Below, in pieces: positions 8,125 through 17,800 of a DNA stretch of 64,000 nt. Where the stretch lies: contig NZ_JAOWKX010000007.1 of NCBI RefSeq assembly GCF_025751585.1, forward strand, positions 217,838-281,837, in the 5' to 3' direction. The position numbers and the translations under genes are program-made. The notes below the pieces were generated by a model, which saw nothing but the letters and a program-made list of their open reading frames with translations, was not told where the DNA came from and did no database searches. The first letter of the stretch is position 1; each line of letters starts with the position of its first letter. The stretch is from Fluctibacter corallii (GTDB lineage Bacteria; Pseudomonadota; Gammaproteobacteria; Enterobacterales; Alteromonadaceae).

Positions 8125-9408
8125 TTATTCGATTACCTGTTCTGGCATCTCTTGGCTATCCTCTTTTTGGTGGGGATTACCTGCCCAAAACACAGCAATT
8201 GACGCAGCAATAGAACACACCAAAAACCCCATCACCATCGGCGATACAGAATCAACAATATAGCTGCCAATGAAAATGGCAATCGGCACAGAAAGAAAGC
8301 TACTGATAAAGCCTATTATGGCTGCACCCAATCCCGCCACATGTCCTAGCGGAAGCATCGCCATCGCATTTAAGTTTCCGAACAATATACCCACGAAGAA
8401 GAAAGTGGTGAAAAGCACCATAACAAAAATCGGCAACGGGGGTTTACCCGTGTAGGATAGGGCCAGGATGCTCAAGGTTGTACTTCCCAGTACGACACCG
8501 GCCAAAGCAATTTTACTCAACGTAAACATGCCCATCCTCATAACCAATTTGCCATTTACAAAAGAGGCAAAACCGATTGAGAATGCCAACACGGCGAAAT
8601 AAAGAGGAAAGGCCTGTCCAACGTGATATATGCCGTCAAAGATGGCTTGAGAAGCACCAAGATAGGAGACAAACGCACCAAAGATAAATCCCATTGCCAA
8701 GGTGTAACCCATCACCACTTTGTGAGTCAGAATAAACTTGCTTGAATCGAAAAGGCGAGCCCAGCTAAACCCATGACGTTTATTTGCTGGCAGTGTCTCT
8801 GGTTGCCGTAAGAAAAACCAAGCACCACCCGCAAAACCAATAAACAAAAACGCGGTAAATATGTGCCGCCATTCAAACCATAGCATGATGAGTTGGCCAA
8901 ATAATGGTGCGATCATAGGAACAAGAATAAAGACCATCATGATAAACGACATCACCCGAGCCATAGCATCACCTGCGTACTGATCACGAATAACCGCTAA
9001 AGATGCAATTCGAGGCCCTGACACGCCAAATGCCTGAATCACGCGCCCCAACAATAGAATTTCCATCGTGGGTGCGAACATACATATCACAGTGCCCACA
9101 CTAAATACTACCAACCCAGATACGATCGCGTACCGCCTACCTTTTGTATCAGATACAGGACCATAGTACAGCTGACCAAATGCCATCCCAATAAAAAATA
9201 GCGATACAATTAAATAGGTTTCTTGCTGATTCTGACTGCCAAGTTCAAGCCCAATACGATCAAGCGCAGGAAGCATCGCATCAATACTTAACGCAACTAG
9301 GGACGTCATCAACGCCATCAACGAAACAAATTCAGCCAAACTCAATGCAGGTTTGTTTACTTCTGTAGTGTGGGGGTTATGGAGAGACAAGGAAAACTCC
9401 AACAGCAT
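8125..9408 (-). CDS. Bcr/CflA-family MFS drug efflux transporter
   Basis: About 427 residues with twelve predicted membrane helices. After helix 2 comes the MFS motif A region GPVSDTKGRR (near residue 83), and helix 4 starts LGRVIQAFGVSG, both characteristic of the DHA1 Bcr/CflA subgroup that exports drugs such as bicyclomycin or chloramphenicol by proton antiport. The first in-frame ATG gives a 30-residue cytoplasmic tail. A TTG at codon 7, better spaced from TTGGAG, is an alternative start. No regulator is adjacent, so the substrate cannot be inferred. Confidence 0.88.
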   Translation of the reverse strand: MLLEFSLSLHNPHTTEVNKPALSLAEFVSLMALMTSLVALSIDAMLPALDRIGLELGSQNQQETYLIVSLFFIGMAFGQLYYGPVSDTKGRRYAIVSGLVVFSVGTVICMFAPTMEILLLGRVIQAFGVSGPRIASLAVIRDQYAGDAMARVMSFIMMVFILVPMIAPLFGQLIMLWFEWRHIFTAFLFIGFAGGAWFFLRQPETLPANKRHGFSWARLFDSSKFILTHKVVMGYTLAMGFIFGAFVSYLGASQAIFDGIYHVGQAFPLYFAVLAFSIGFASFVNGKLVMRMGMFTLSKIALAGVVLGSTTLSILALSYTGKPPLPIFVMVLFTTFFFVGILFGNLNAMAMLPLGHVAGLGAAIIGFISSFLSVPIAIFIGSYIVDSVSPMVMGFLVCSIAASIAVFWAGNPHQKEDSQEMPEQVIE

Positions 9409-9547
9409 TAAAACGGTATGTTATCACTTGGTAGCGAAAAATAATCTAGTTTCGACGATTATTTCGACAGGTTAAACGTAACGAACAGTGAAAAGGGTCA
9501 TAATTGCTTCGGTAATCGGTAACGTCATCAAAGTATGTTAAGCCAAA

Positions 9548-9583
9548 TAAAAAAGCGTCCGCTGCACAGGTGTACACGGACGC
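9548..9583 (-). terminator. terminator of the TonB-dependent receptor gene
   Basis: On the minus strand GCGTCCG pairs with CGGACGC, with further pairs toward the loop, and a run of seven T follows. It stands 24 bases beyond the receptor's stop codon. Confidence 0.9.
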
Positions 9584-9606
9584 CATATTCACTTATACGC
9601 TATAAA

Positions 9607-12243
9607 TTAAAAAGTATAGCTCGCCTGGAAGTACACAAAACGTCCTAAACCGCTATGCACGTCTTGATTGTAACCTGTCAGTTCACTGTAGCTGAACGGA
9701 GGTTCTTCATCGAACAAGTTGGTTGCACCCAACGTAAGCGTGGTATTCTCAATGCCCCGATAGCTTACTGTTGTATCAACCGTTGTCATTGACTTCACGT
9801 CAGGCAGGGTTGCTACAATGTTGCCGTCTTCATCTTTTGGAAAACGCACCGTCGAGTCTTGGCGGAAACTATCGATGTAATTTACAGCCAAGCTGGCTGT
9901 CCAATCACCTTGCGTCCAGCCTGAAGATAACGTCCAACGTAGTTCTGGCTGCTCATAGTCACCTTCTACGGCCTCAATGCGTCCAGGGCGGCGCTCTTCA
10001 AACTCAAGTACCCAATTCGCCACCAAACCAAAGTCAAAGTCGCCATGCGCCGTTTCCATACGGTAGCCAAGATCGATATCTAACCCAGATGTTTCTATGT
10101 CTCCAATGTTCTGAAATGAATCATTGATTTGCACAATTTCACCCGGATCGCCAGGAATATTCGTAGACCGACGAACCACTACATTTTCATCTAAACCTTG
10201 CGTCTCTAATAAGTACTGCGTGTCTGAGTCGATGATGTTTTCAATATCGTAGCTATAATAATCAACGGAAATATCTAGGTCATCGGTGATTTCATAGATC
10301 ACACCAATATTGTAGCTTTTAGACTCTTCAGGCTGAAGATTTGGGTTACCCTGAAATACCGCAATATTTTCTTCTAACTTACAACTACGGTGGCTCGGGT
10401 CACCAATGGCGTTACATCGCAACTTATCAAGCACCTCCGGAGACTCGTCTGTTCGACCTAAACCCAATTGTACCAATGAGGGCGCGCGGAACGCCGTGCC
10501 ATAGGAACCTCGGATTGAAAGGTTATCTGCTGGAGACCATAAGAATGAAATTTTTGGATCAGTGGTTGTACCAAAATCGCTGTAATCTTCATGGCGTACC
10601 GCCAGTTGCACCTCTACCTCATCCAATACAGGAATGGCCAGCTCAGCAAAAATCGCTGTACTATCACGCTCGCCAGCAGATTTGGTAGACTCCGTACCAA
10701 AAATCTCACCACGTAAGAATTGATCATCTGGATTATCTTCAATCGTTTCTTCGCGATATTCGGCACCCACAGCCAGCATGATATCGTTATTCCCCCATTT
10801 CATAAGAGGGCCGTTGACTTTAAAGTCATAAATACGATTCGTAGATTTACCCACACGTGTCGTATTGGTTTCTAAATAAGCGAGTGTTTCTGGTGAAGTA
10901 TTGCTCGGCTCAAAGGGATTGAACGATCCGTTATCTATAGACTCCTGAATACGTACCGTGTTTGGATATCCATCTGCACCATACTCGTTTGATTCACTCT
11001 TGATATAACTGTATGCGGCTTCCCAATTCCAATCACCAAACTCCCCATTTGCACCAAGAATGGCGCGATAGTAATCCGTATCCACTTGTTTTTCACGTGC
11101 GCCTATTTCAACCATACGGCGTCGCATAGTCAGATCTTGCTGATAGAAGACGCTAGTCGGATCGTTCGCAAAGGGATGGTTTGGATTGTCAGCTGACATA
11201 AACAGCTCTTCAAAACTCGGACTTGGTGCACCTTTTACCACGGTCTTTGAATTCTGACCGTTTAGCTCGGTGAAAATACGGAATGAATCTGATATGTCAA
11301 ACTTACCCATATAGTTAAAACTAAAACGCTCAACACTTGGAAACATAGAGCCAAACGGACCGTAATCGAACCGACATAGATTATCCACATTATCAATATC
11401 TTCTGGCGCACACTGATCTTTACCAAACGTATCTGGAATACGTGTGGCTGGATCGGACGCTAATTCAATGGTACCTGGATAACCCGACGAGCTCCTAAAA
11501 TCTGTCGCAAACTGACGACCTGTTAGCGCCGCCTGATTAGATGAACGCGAAAAGTCTCTGTCACCATTGAGCGTTTCTTCTCGATCGAAATAATCAAGAA
11601 TAAAGGTATGGCTTGCTTTGTCTGAGCTACTACCGAAAACCATACTAACATTTTGCTCTTCGCCACCAGCGCCTGAGGTATCCCCATACTTCGCCGACAA
11701 CTCAACGCCTTCAAAATCATCTTTAAGAATAATATTAATTACACCCGCGATGGCATCAGAGCCGTAAATGGCAGACGCACCATCTTTAAGAATATCAACA
11801 CGCTTAATCGCAGCGAGTGGAATATTGTTGATATCAACAAACGCAGTATCAATGCCTTTCGCGAAAGGAGAAACTGACACTCGACGACCATTCACCAGAA
11901 TCAAAGTTGAATCAGCACCTAACCCTCGAAGTGAGACACTCGATCCTCCGTTCGCGGTATCATCTGAACTATTCCCCTGAGTAGAAAATGTTCCCTGACC
12001 GGAAATAGGCAGCTTTGAGAATAATCCGATTAAATCAGTCACGCCTGTTTTGGCAATATCACCCGCACCAATAGACGTAACAGGAGAGGGACCTTCCATA
12101 TCAGTGCGTTGAATGTGAGAGCCCGTAATTTGAATTTTTTCGATATTTTCTGATTGTTGCTGAGCTTGAGAGGCAGTAGATGATAACGCGAGACTAACGG
12201 CCGCGGCTGTGAGAGCCACAGAGAAAATCTTGTTGTTTTTCAT
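9607..12243 (-). CDS. TonB-dependent outer-membrane receptor
   Basis: An 878-residue receptor. A signal peptide ends near residue 28 (ASQAQQQ), followed by a plug domain beginning ITGSHIQRTDMEGPSPV with the plug signatures SVSLRGLGADSTLILVNGRR and DGASAIYGSDAIAGVINI. About 700 residues of beta barrel end in YFQASYTF, with a terminal phenylalanine as expected for barrel insertion. This subtype is common in marine Alteromonadales and Caulobacterales and usually imports sugars, peptides or other nutrients rather than siderophores. No Fur-like site was seen upstream. No transporter or hydrolase is adjacent, so the ligand is unknown. AAGGGAAT precedes the ATG. Confidence 0.92.
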   Translation of the reverse strand: MKNNKIFSVALTAAAVSLALSSTASQAQQQSENIEKIQITGSHIQRTDMEGPSPVTSIGAGDIAKTGVTDLIGLFSKLPISGQGTFSTQGNSSDDTANGGSSVSLRGLGADSTLILVNGRRVSVSPFAKGIDTAFVDINNIPLAAIKRVDILKDGASAIYGSDAIAGVINIILKDDFEGVELSAKYGDTSGAGGEEQNVSMVFGSSSDKASHTFILDYFDREETLNGDRDFSRSSNQAALTGRQFATDFRSSSGYPGTIELASDPATRIPDTFGKDQCAPEDIDNVDNLCRFDYGPFGSMFPSVERFSFNYMGKFDISDSFRIFTELNGQNSKTVVKGAPSPSFEELFMSADNPNHPFANDPTSVFYQQDLTMRRRMVEIGAREKQVDTDYYRAILGANGEFGDWNWEAAYSYIKSESNEYGADGYPNTVRIQESIDNGSFNPFEPSNTSPETLAYLETNTTRVGKSTNRIYDFKVNGPLMKWGNNDIMLAVGAEYREETIEDNPDDQFLRGEIFGTESTKSAGERDSTAIFAELAIPVLDEVEVQLAVRHEDYSDFGTTTDPKISFLWSPADNLSIRGSYGTAFRAPSLVQLGLGRTDESPEVLDKLRCNAIGDPSHRSCKLEENIAVFQGNPNLQPEESKSYNIGVIYEITDDLDISVDYYSYDIENIIDSDTQYLLETQGLDENVVVRRSTNIPGDPGEIVQINDSFQNIGDIETSGLDIDLGYRMETAHGDFDFGLVANWVLEFEERRPGRIEAVEGDYEQPELRWTLSSGWTQGDWTASLAVNYIDSFRQDSTVRFPKDEDGNIVATLPDVKSMTTVDTTVSYRGIENTTLTLGATNLFDEEPPFSYSELTGYNQDVHSGLGRFVYFQASYTF

Positions 12244-12494
12244 GTGTATTCCCTTTTTTAGTTTTCTTCAACGTTTATGTTGCGAACAAAATAAGCGCAT
12301 TTACAGCTCACTTTTTGAGCTATTCTTGTTATATCATAAGCCTTGTGCTCATGGGTGCACTTTGTGTAAATATTTACCTTAATTTGTTAGTAATTATTTA
12401 CAGTGTTCAATAAAGTGACAGTTATGAAACTAAAATCCACAATGAAAAATACATTTATTTTCAACTGGTTACACATTCAAATAATGATTGATGA
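12244..12494. other. AT-rich upstream region of the TonB receptor gene
   Basis: No gene is visible. The stretch is very AT-rich and lies between the receptor start and the carbonic anhydrase terminator, so it should contain the receptor promoter and any operator. I could not identify a known binding site in it. Confidence 0.5.
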
Positions 12495-12517
12495 TAAAAA
12501 AGCCAGCGAAACTGGCT
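12495..12517 (-). terminator. terminator of the carbonic anhydrase gene
   Basis: On the minus strand AGCCAG pairs with CTGGCT around a TTTCG loop, followed by a run of six T. It lies 34 bases past the stop codon. Confidence 0.9.
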
Positions 12518-12550
12518 CTTTTCAGGTAAGTATTCACTCCGAATTTAAGG

Positions 12551-13138
12551 TTAAAAATCACACCCTAAATTTGTGATTTCTCCGTTTTTCAGGCTGTAAA
12601 TCCAACTATGAATGGTAATATTTTGCCCACGCTTACGCGCATCTTTTACGATGGTTGTTCTTGCTACATTTTTTGCTTGCTCAATAACATTCAATTCGCA
12701 CAGCTTCGCTAAACGTGCGCTTTCCGGTACGCTATCTAACTCGGCTTGATGCTTGACGATGGTGTCTTTAATATGCCCTAGCCAGTTGTCAATCAAGCCA
12801 AACTGATCGTCTCCCATAGCAGCTTCAACGCCACCGCAACCATAATGTCCACAGACAATAACATGCTTAACCTGCAACACATCTACCGCATACTGCAATA
12901 CAGACAAGCAGTTAAAATCAGTATGAACGACTAAATTGGCAACGTTACGGTGAACAAAAATATCGCCAGGTAGTAAATCAACGATTTGATTTGCAGGGAC
13001 CCGGCTGTCGGAGCAACCAATCCACAAGTATTCAGGCTTTTGCTGTTTAGCCAATTTGTTAAAAAAGTCAGGATCCCCTTCTTTAGTGCGGGCTGACCAC
13101 GCTTTATTGTTGTCTAACAGTTGTTTAATATCGCTCAT
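12551..13138 (-). CDS. can: beta-class carbonic anhydrase
   Basis: A 195-residue cytosolic enzyme interconverting CO2 and bicarbonate. Zinc ligands and the catalytic dyad are visible at the E. coli Can positions: C42-S-D44-S-R46 and H98-Y-G-C101. The stretch LFVHRN-type (FVHRNVANLVVHTD) and NCLSVLQYAVDVL confirm the family. It is shorter than the 220-residue E. coli enzyme because it lacks about 25 C-terminal residues, which are not catalytic. A single-gene unit with its own terminator. Confidence 0.95.
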   Translation of the reverse strand: MSDIKQLLDNNKAWSARTKEGDPDFFNKLAKQQKPEYLWIGCSDSRVPANQIVDLLPGDIFVHRNVANLVVHTDFNCLSVLQYAVDVLQVKHVIVCGHYGCGGVEAAMGDDQFGLIDNWLGHIKDTIVKHQAELDSVPESARLAKLCELNVIEQAKNVARTTIVKDARKRGQNITIHSWIYSLKNGEITNLGCDF

Positions 13139-13234
13139 ACGCCCACTTTACGCTATCTTATACATAATTTAGGTCTGACCAAAAACCAGAACTCGTTTCA
13201 AACGCTATTGTTCATCGAAGTCAGGAGAAACACA

Positions 13235-13687
13235 ATGGACTTTACTATACGGCAAGTAAATAACGATGATTTAATCCAGTTAAGTCAGTTATTTAACGAC
13301 TATCGGGAGTTTTATGGTCAAGAAGAAGATGTAGTAGGGTGCCTTGAGTTTTTGCGAGCTCGTCAACGTAACAACGAATCGACAATATTCATTGCCACCG
13401 ACAATGAGCATATACTTGGATTCGTACAATTGTACCCGATTTTTAGTTCGGTTAATCTTTCGCGCGCATTACTGCTTAACGACCTATATGTGGCACCTCA
13501 AAGCAGAAAAGAGGGCATAGCCTCCGCACTCATCGACGCCGTGACCACATTTGCTAAAAAGAAACATGCCAGCTGGGTCATGCTACAAACTCAACATACT
13601 AATACCGACGCACAATCTCTTTACGAAAAGCTCGGCTTTAAGCTCGACTTAGACTGCCGCTATTATTATTTGAGCACGTCTGATTAG
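13235..13687 (+). CDS. GNAT-family N-acetyltransferase
   Basis: A 150-residue single-domain acetyltransferase using acetyl-CoA. Visible motifs are the start MDFTIRQVNNDDLIQLS, motif A region LNDLYVAPQSRKEGIASALI (the CoA pyrophosphate loop as R-K-E-G-I-A) and the C-terminal AQSLYEKLGFK. I chose ATG 13235, with AGGAGA nine bases upstream, over an earlier in-frame ATG at 13121 that lies inside the divergent promoter region. The substrate is unknown; the nearest resemblance is to the small amine or amino-acid acetyltransferase subgroup. Confidence 0.87.
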   Translation: MDFTIRQVNNDDLIQLSQLFNDYREFYGQEEDVVGCLEFLRARQRNNESTIFIATDNEHILGFVQLYPIFSSVNLSRALLLNDLYVAPQSRKEGIASALIDAVTTFAKKKHASWVMLQTQHTNTDAQSLYEKLGFKLDLDCRYYYLSTSD

Positions 13688-13697
13688 CGAACCCATG

Positions 13698-14276
13698 CTA
13701 CCTATTTTGCGTAGCCAATGATTCAAAGTTGCGCTTCTCCTGAAGAAAACGCGCGTAACGCCTTTTACACCAAATCCAAAAGGGCAAACAAAACGCTGTC
13801 GTAGCAACTAACGCTACCCCTAACAATTTTACCGTCTCAAAAATGGGGAGCTCTCTGTCAACGCCGATTCCGACGTAAAAGAAGATAACGATAACTGGAG
13901 CGGTTAAGATTGACCATTTCGTGGCAGAAAGGATGCGTAATTTAAGCGCTAATACTGAAATAGACAAAGTCACAAAGTCTCTCACACTCTGTCGCTGTAT
14001 AGCGATTACTCTCACGCGAAGCCATAAAATGTACCCTGTATACACTGCGCAAATTGAGACTATGCCTATCAAAAACAACGTTTCAAAAAGACTCATATCT
14101 GGATAAAACCATAACGCAATCAATGCTAAAGGCAAAAGCACAAGGATATCAATCGTGGTGTATAACAGCTGTTTTCGACGCTCCCATTTTGCCCGTTGTT
14201 GAATATGATAGACATTTGGGTCATCTGTAGTCTGTTGCAACCAAAGTGCATTAAGCGGATCAGTAAAATCATTCAT
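13698..14276 (-). CDS. four-helix membrane protein, probable anti-sigma partner
   Basis: A 192-residue protein with a cytosolic N-terminus of about 40 residues, then four membrane helices (about 43-61, 64-86, 117-137 and 150-170) and a basic tail. It overlaps the 3' end of the sigma factor gene by eight bases, the usual layout of an ECF sigma factor with its membrane-bound anti-sigma factor. No zinc-binding anti-sigma motif (HxxxCxxC) is visible, and the role is inferred from position. Confidence 0.7.
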   Translation of the reverse strand: MNDFTDPLNALWLQQTTDDPNVYHIQQRAKWERRKQLLYTTIDILVLLPLALIALWFYPDMSLFETLFLIGIVSICAVYTGYILWLRVRVIAIQRQSVRDFVTLSISVLALKLRILSATKWSILTAPVIVIFFYVGIGVDRELPIFETVKLLGVALVATTAFCLPFWIWCKRRYARFLQEKRNFESLATQNR

Positions 14277-14769
14277 AGTTAAGTACTTTTTTCACCTGTT
14301 TTTTAGCGCGATTTAGTATCACACCCACTTGGTTAGTATTCATCCCCATTACTTCCCCAATTTCCTGATAGCTCAATCCTTCCATAGACATCGTCAGAAC
14401 TTGGCGCGAAGACATAGATAAGTTTCTCACCGCGGTCAGTAATTCTTGTATTTGCTGATTGCTCGACACCGTTGTCTCTACATTGGTAGAACACGCAATA
14501 TCCATAGAATGCTCTGACATGTCTGCATGTTTAGGACGATTTGCGTGATAGGCAACATGAGATACCCCTTTATTGTGGGCAACCCGATATATATAGGTTT
14601 TTACACTGCTATTGCCTTTAAACTTGCTCAAAGACTGCCACACAGCTAAACACATCTCCTGAGACAGCTCTTGCGCCATTGCAGCGTTTGCTTCATAGCT
14701 TGTAGCCACACGCGAAAGAATCGGTGCATATTCCTGCAATATCTGCTGTTTTTGTTGTTGATCTAACAA
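14269..14769 (-). CDS. ECF-type RNA polymerase sigma factor
   Basis: A 166-residue sigma-70 family factor containing only region 2 (ELSQEMCLAVWQSLSKFKG, then TYIYRVAHNKG) and region 4 (LSMSSRQVLTMSMEGLSYQEIGEVMGMNTNQVGVIL), joined by a short linker. The likely start is TTG at 14769, with AAGGGAA upstream; no ATG lies near the expected N-terminus. It forms a two-gene unit with the four-helix membrane protein, which probably sequesters it until an envelope or membrane signal arrives. The divergent gene at 14928 is a plausible regulon member. Confidence 0.88.
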   Translation of the reverse strand: MLDQQQKQQILQEYAPILSRVATSYEANAAMAQELSQEMCLAVWQSLSKFKGNSSVKTYIYRVAHNKGVSHVAYHANRPKHADMSEHSMDIACSTNVETTVSSNQQIQELLTAVRNLSMSSRQVLTMSMEGLSYQEIGEVMGMNTNQVGVILNRAKKQVKKVLNYE

Positions 14770-14927
14770 ACAATTCCCTTTTCACGTTATAAAACAAATT
14801 CAAGGTGTTTGATGACGTAGTCTTTACATCTAAAAAAAACTTACACCGTTGTTGTAATAAAAATGGCAAACCAAAGACTAACTCTTTTAAAAGTCGGTTA
14901 ATGATTAAATTACTAAGGAAACGTACT

Positions 14928-15200
14928 ATGACGACATTTACCATCACTTTGATTTTACTACTAATTGCAGCAACTTATGCAACCGCGCACTACATCGATA
15001 CCAAATTTAGTATGCAGGTAATCAATTGGATGAACGGAGAGAGCCATTCTCCTTTTAAACCTTCAAACGTAGACCAGAAAATGTCGACTAATTCAAGGTC
15101 AAAGGAAGACATTCATGCCCTTAAAGAGCGTATTCAGGTTCTAGAAAAAATCGTGACGGAGCCCGCATATGAGTTAAACAAAAAGTTGAATCAACTGTGA
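14928..15200 (+). CDS. small membrane-anchored coiled-coil protein
   Basis: A 90-residue protein with one N-terminal membrane helix (about residues 3-22), a polar linker and a C-terminal helix with heptad character (ALKERIQVLEKIVTE). The single helix plus short coiled coil resembles PspB-like stress proteins, whose C-terminus also contains a RL-x-x-LE-x-I pattern, but it is not a clear family member. I start at ATG 14928, with AAGGAA upstream; the upstream in-frame extension lacks a ribosome site. It is divergent from the sigma factor gene, so sigma-dependent expression is possible. Confidence 0.7.
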   Translation: MTTFTITLILLLIAATYATAHYIDTKFSMQVINWMNGESHSPFKPSNVDQKMSTNSRSKEDIHALKERIQVLEKIVTEPAYELNKKLNQL

Positions 15201-15235
15201 TCCTAAACGGCATATGCACCTGTCTAACAGTCTTC

Positions 15236-16144
15236 TTAACGCACCGGTGCACGCGATACCGCAAAGCGCCGATAGGGAAACTTCCCCATTGCTATTGCAT
15301 TGCCAACTATGACAATGGCTACCCCAAATAATGACAGCGCTGTCCATTGATACCCCTCAAATAGCGTTGATAAAATCAATGCCACAATGGGATAAATCAG
15401 CACAACAAAGGCGGCGCGATCTGATCCAATACCTTGTACCAACTTCATATATGCGCCAAACGCGAGTACTGAACCGATTAACGACAAATACAAGAGTGAC
15501 AACACGTAGCTGGTTTCGCTTGGAAAAGTAAACTCAGCCCCGCTAACAATCGCATATCCGTAGAGAAAAAAGAGGCTATAAAACATCGACCAAAAATTCA
15601 TTTGCAAAACGGGGATCCCATGAGACAGAATTTTTTCTGAAATAACATTGCCAATTGAGGCAAATACAAAAGAGACCATCGCCAGACCCATTCCTAGCCA
15701 CAATAAACTACTCACCTCAACATAGGCGAATTGCTCGTAAAAAATACACCCTAATCCCAAAACACCAAAGGTTGCACCAAATATCACTTCTTTCTCAAAA
15801 GGCTTTTTCAGTACTAACCTGCGCAAAGCAACATTAAAGTAAATAATGCACGAACTCATAAGTGCGACTATCGCACTCACAAGATATCGCTGGCTTTCGT
15901 ATAAAAGGCTGTAATCAAGTGTATATAAACTGAGCCCTACTCCCATGCATAAAACATGAAGTTTAAACGGGAGTCGTAGCGAACGCTTTTTAAACAAACA
16001 AAAAAGTAACAAGGCGAATGCAGCGAGACTAAAGCGATAGGCTACAGACAGCACAGGGTGTATCTCGGTGAGTTGATACGTAATAGCAAGCCATGTAGAG
16101 CCCCATACCAACACACACAGCGTGAACAATCCCCAATTTGGCAT
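15236..16144 (-). CDS. EamA/DMT-superfamily transporter
   Basis: A 302-residue inner-membrane protein with ten predicted helices in two EamA repeats. The opening WGLFTLCVLVWGSTWLAI is typical of this family. The family exports metabolites such as amino acids, and the substrate cannot be read from sequence. A strong AGGAGG site precedes the ATG. It has no operon partner: the neighbouring M20 peptidase is divergent and the small coiled-coil gene is convergent. Confidence 0.87.
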   Translation of the reverse strand: MPNWGLFTLCVLVWGSTWLAITYQLTEIHPVLSVAYRFSLAAFALLLFCLFKKRSLRLPFKLHVLCMGVGLSLYTLDYSLLYESQRYLVSAIVALMSSCIIYFNVALRRLVLKKPFEKEVIFGATFGVLGLGCIFYEQFAYVEVSSLLWLGMGLAMVSFVFASIGNVISEKILSHGIPVLQMNFWSMFYSLFFLYGYAIVSGAEFTFPSETSYVLSLLYLSLIGSVLAFGAYMKLVQGIGSDRAAFVVLIYPIVALILSTLFEGYQWTALSLFGVAIVIVGNAIAMGKFPYRRFAVSRAPVR

Positions 16145-16263
16145 ACTGCCTCCTGCTTACCCGTTTGTGGATGAGAAAATGCCTTACTTAGCAATGAGAT
16201 GAGACTCATTGGCGAATGTCGAATTGTTGATTACTATGGGGTGACTTGTAAACAAAAACTTGG

Positions 16264-17760
16264 ATGATACGAATGAAAAAGGGATTGCTAGGACTAGTGG
16301 TAACAATTCTGTTGCTGATGCTTATCATCAGTTACCGTACTACATATTTTTTTAAAGACACCCAATATCAGCCCGCGGCGTCATTACAGCCTGTCCAGAT
16401 TGATATCGCTGCAGCAGCTCAGCGCCTCTCAAAAGCGATTCAATTTAAAACGATCTCTTACGAAGCTGCCAACAGTGAGCAAACTCTATTTGAAGGGGAG
16501 CCGTTTATTCAACTTGCTGCTTACTTAGAGACAGCGTTTCCACATGTGCATCGCGCCATGCAAAAAGAGGTAATTAATCAGTACAGTCTGCTCTACGAGA
16601 TAGAAGGAACAAACGCGCAATTAAAGCCTGCACTATTTATGGGACATACCGATGTTGTTCCGGTTGATGAAGCCACATTGAATAATTGGACGCATGCACC
16701 TTTTTCAGGCGAAGTAACACATGATGCGATTTGGGGACGTGGCGCGATGGATGACAAGGTCACCGTGCTCGCATTATTGGAAGCCATGGAGCAATTGTTG
16801 GCCGAAGGGTTGCGGCCCAAACGAACGATATATTTTGCCTTCGGGCATGATGAGGAAATCGGTGGCGAACAAGGCGCAAAATTGATTGCCGAACAATTCA
16901 AAGCCAAAGGAATAGAATTCGAGTTTGTGTTGGACGAGGGCGGGGCAGTCACACAGGACATGTTACTGGATGCCTCTACGCCACTTGCCATTATCGGCAT
17001 TGCGGAAAAAGGCTATGTGAATTTACGTCTGAGCGTAAATAGCGAAGGCGGTCATTCCTCGCAGCCTCCTAAACATACTGCCGCAGGCATTTTAAGTCAG
17101 GCCATTGTTAATTTAGAGCACAACCCATTTCCTGCCAATATTCGCTTTATCCATAACACCATCAGCCATGTTGGCTACTATGCTCCTCTTTCAATGCGTT
17201 TACCTATGGCCAATACATGGCTTTTTGAGCCTCTAATTATATGGAGCGCAAATGATAACCCAGCTTTGTCTGCAGGTATGCGAACCACTACCGCGGCGAC
17301 GATGCTTCAAGGTAGTGCGAAGTCTAATATATTGCCGACACAAGCCACAGCGGTAGTCAATTTTCGGATCTTGCCAGGCGATTCCATTGATTCAGTCATT
17401 GCTCACGCGAAACGGGTGATTGATGACGATCGAGTCAACATCGAAGCTTTTGCAGGAAATGAACCGTCTGCTGTGTCGACCACAGACTCAATGGGATACC
17501 GCCTAATTGAGCAAACTATCAGACGGTTAGATAACAACATTTTGGTTGCGCCATATCTTGTTCAAGGCGGCACAGACGCCAAACATTTCACCCAACTCAG
17601 CGACAGTATTTATCGCTTTATGATGGTGACGTTAAATCCTGTTACTATGAAGCAATTTCATGGTGTTAATGAGCATATTTCACTCGATGATTATGCGCGT
17701 GCGATTCAGTTTTATTACGCAATGTTAAAGCAAACGGCGAACAATGAAATGCCAGAGTGA
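16264..17760 (+). CDS. M20-family metallopeptidase, membrane-anchored
   Basis: A 498-residue di-zinc peptidase of the M20 family resembling yeast CPS1 and animal PM20D1 carboxypeptidases. One hydrophobic helix (about residues 5-23) anchors or secretes it. Zinc-site motifs are visible: MGHTDVVPV, WGRGAMDDK, FGHDEEIGG and the dimerisation region with EGGHSSQP. The C-terminal zinc ligand region is LVQGGTDAKHF, and FHGVNEHIS closes the site. It probably trims peptides or N-acyl amino acids in the periplasm. An ATG at 16273, better spaced from GGAT, would shorten it by three residues. Confidence 0.9.
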   Translation: MIRMKKGLLGLVVTILLLMLIISYRTTYFFKDTQYQPAASLQPVQIDIAAAAQRLSKAIQFKTISYEAANSEQTLFEGEPFIQLAAYLETAFPHVHRAMQKEVINQYSLLYEIEGTNAQLKPALFMGHTDVVPVDEATLNNWTHAPFSGEVTHDAIWGRGAMDDKVTVLALLEAMEQLLAEGLRPKRTIYFAFGHDEEIGGEQGAKLIAEQFKAKGIEFEFVLDEGGAVTQDMLLDASTPLAIIGIAEKGYVNLRLSVNSEGGHSSQPPKHTAAGILSQAIVNLEHNPFPANIRFIHNTISHVGYYAPLSMRLPMANTWLFEPLIIWSANDNPALSAGMRTTTAATMLQGSAKSNILPTQATAVVNFRILPGDSIDSVIAHAKRVIDDDRVNIEAFAGNEPSAVSTTDSMGYRLIEQTIRRLDNNILVAPYLVQGGTDAKHFTQLSDSIYRFMMVTLNPVTMKQFHGVNEHISLDDYARAIQFYYAMLKQTANNEMPE

Positions 17761-17800
17761 AGGCATTTGGTTACCTACTCATGCATGCTTCGCTAAGATC

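Noticed and set aside
8021..8263. Plus-strand open frame at the MFS 3' end
   Set aside because: It overlaps the real transporter gene on the opposite strand and begins in its downstream spacer without a ribosome site.
11523..11720. Open frame inside the TonB receptor gene
   Set aside because: Another reading frame of the receptor on the same strand, without its own start signal.
14693..14947. Minus-strand open frame covering the sigma factor start
   Set aside because: It overlaps the sigma gene in a different frame and lacks coding character; it is a shadow.
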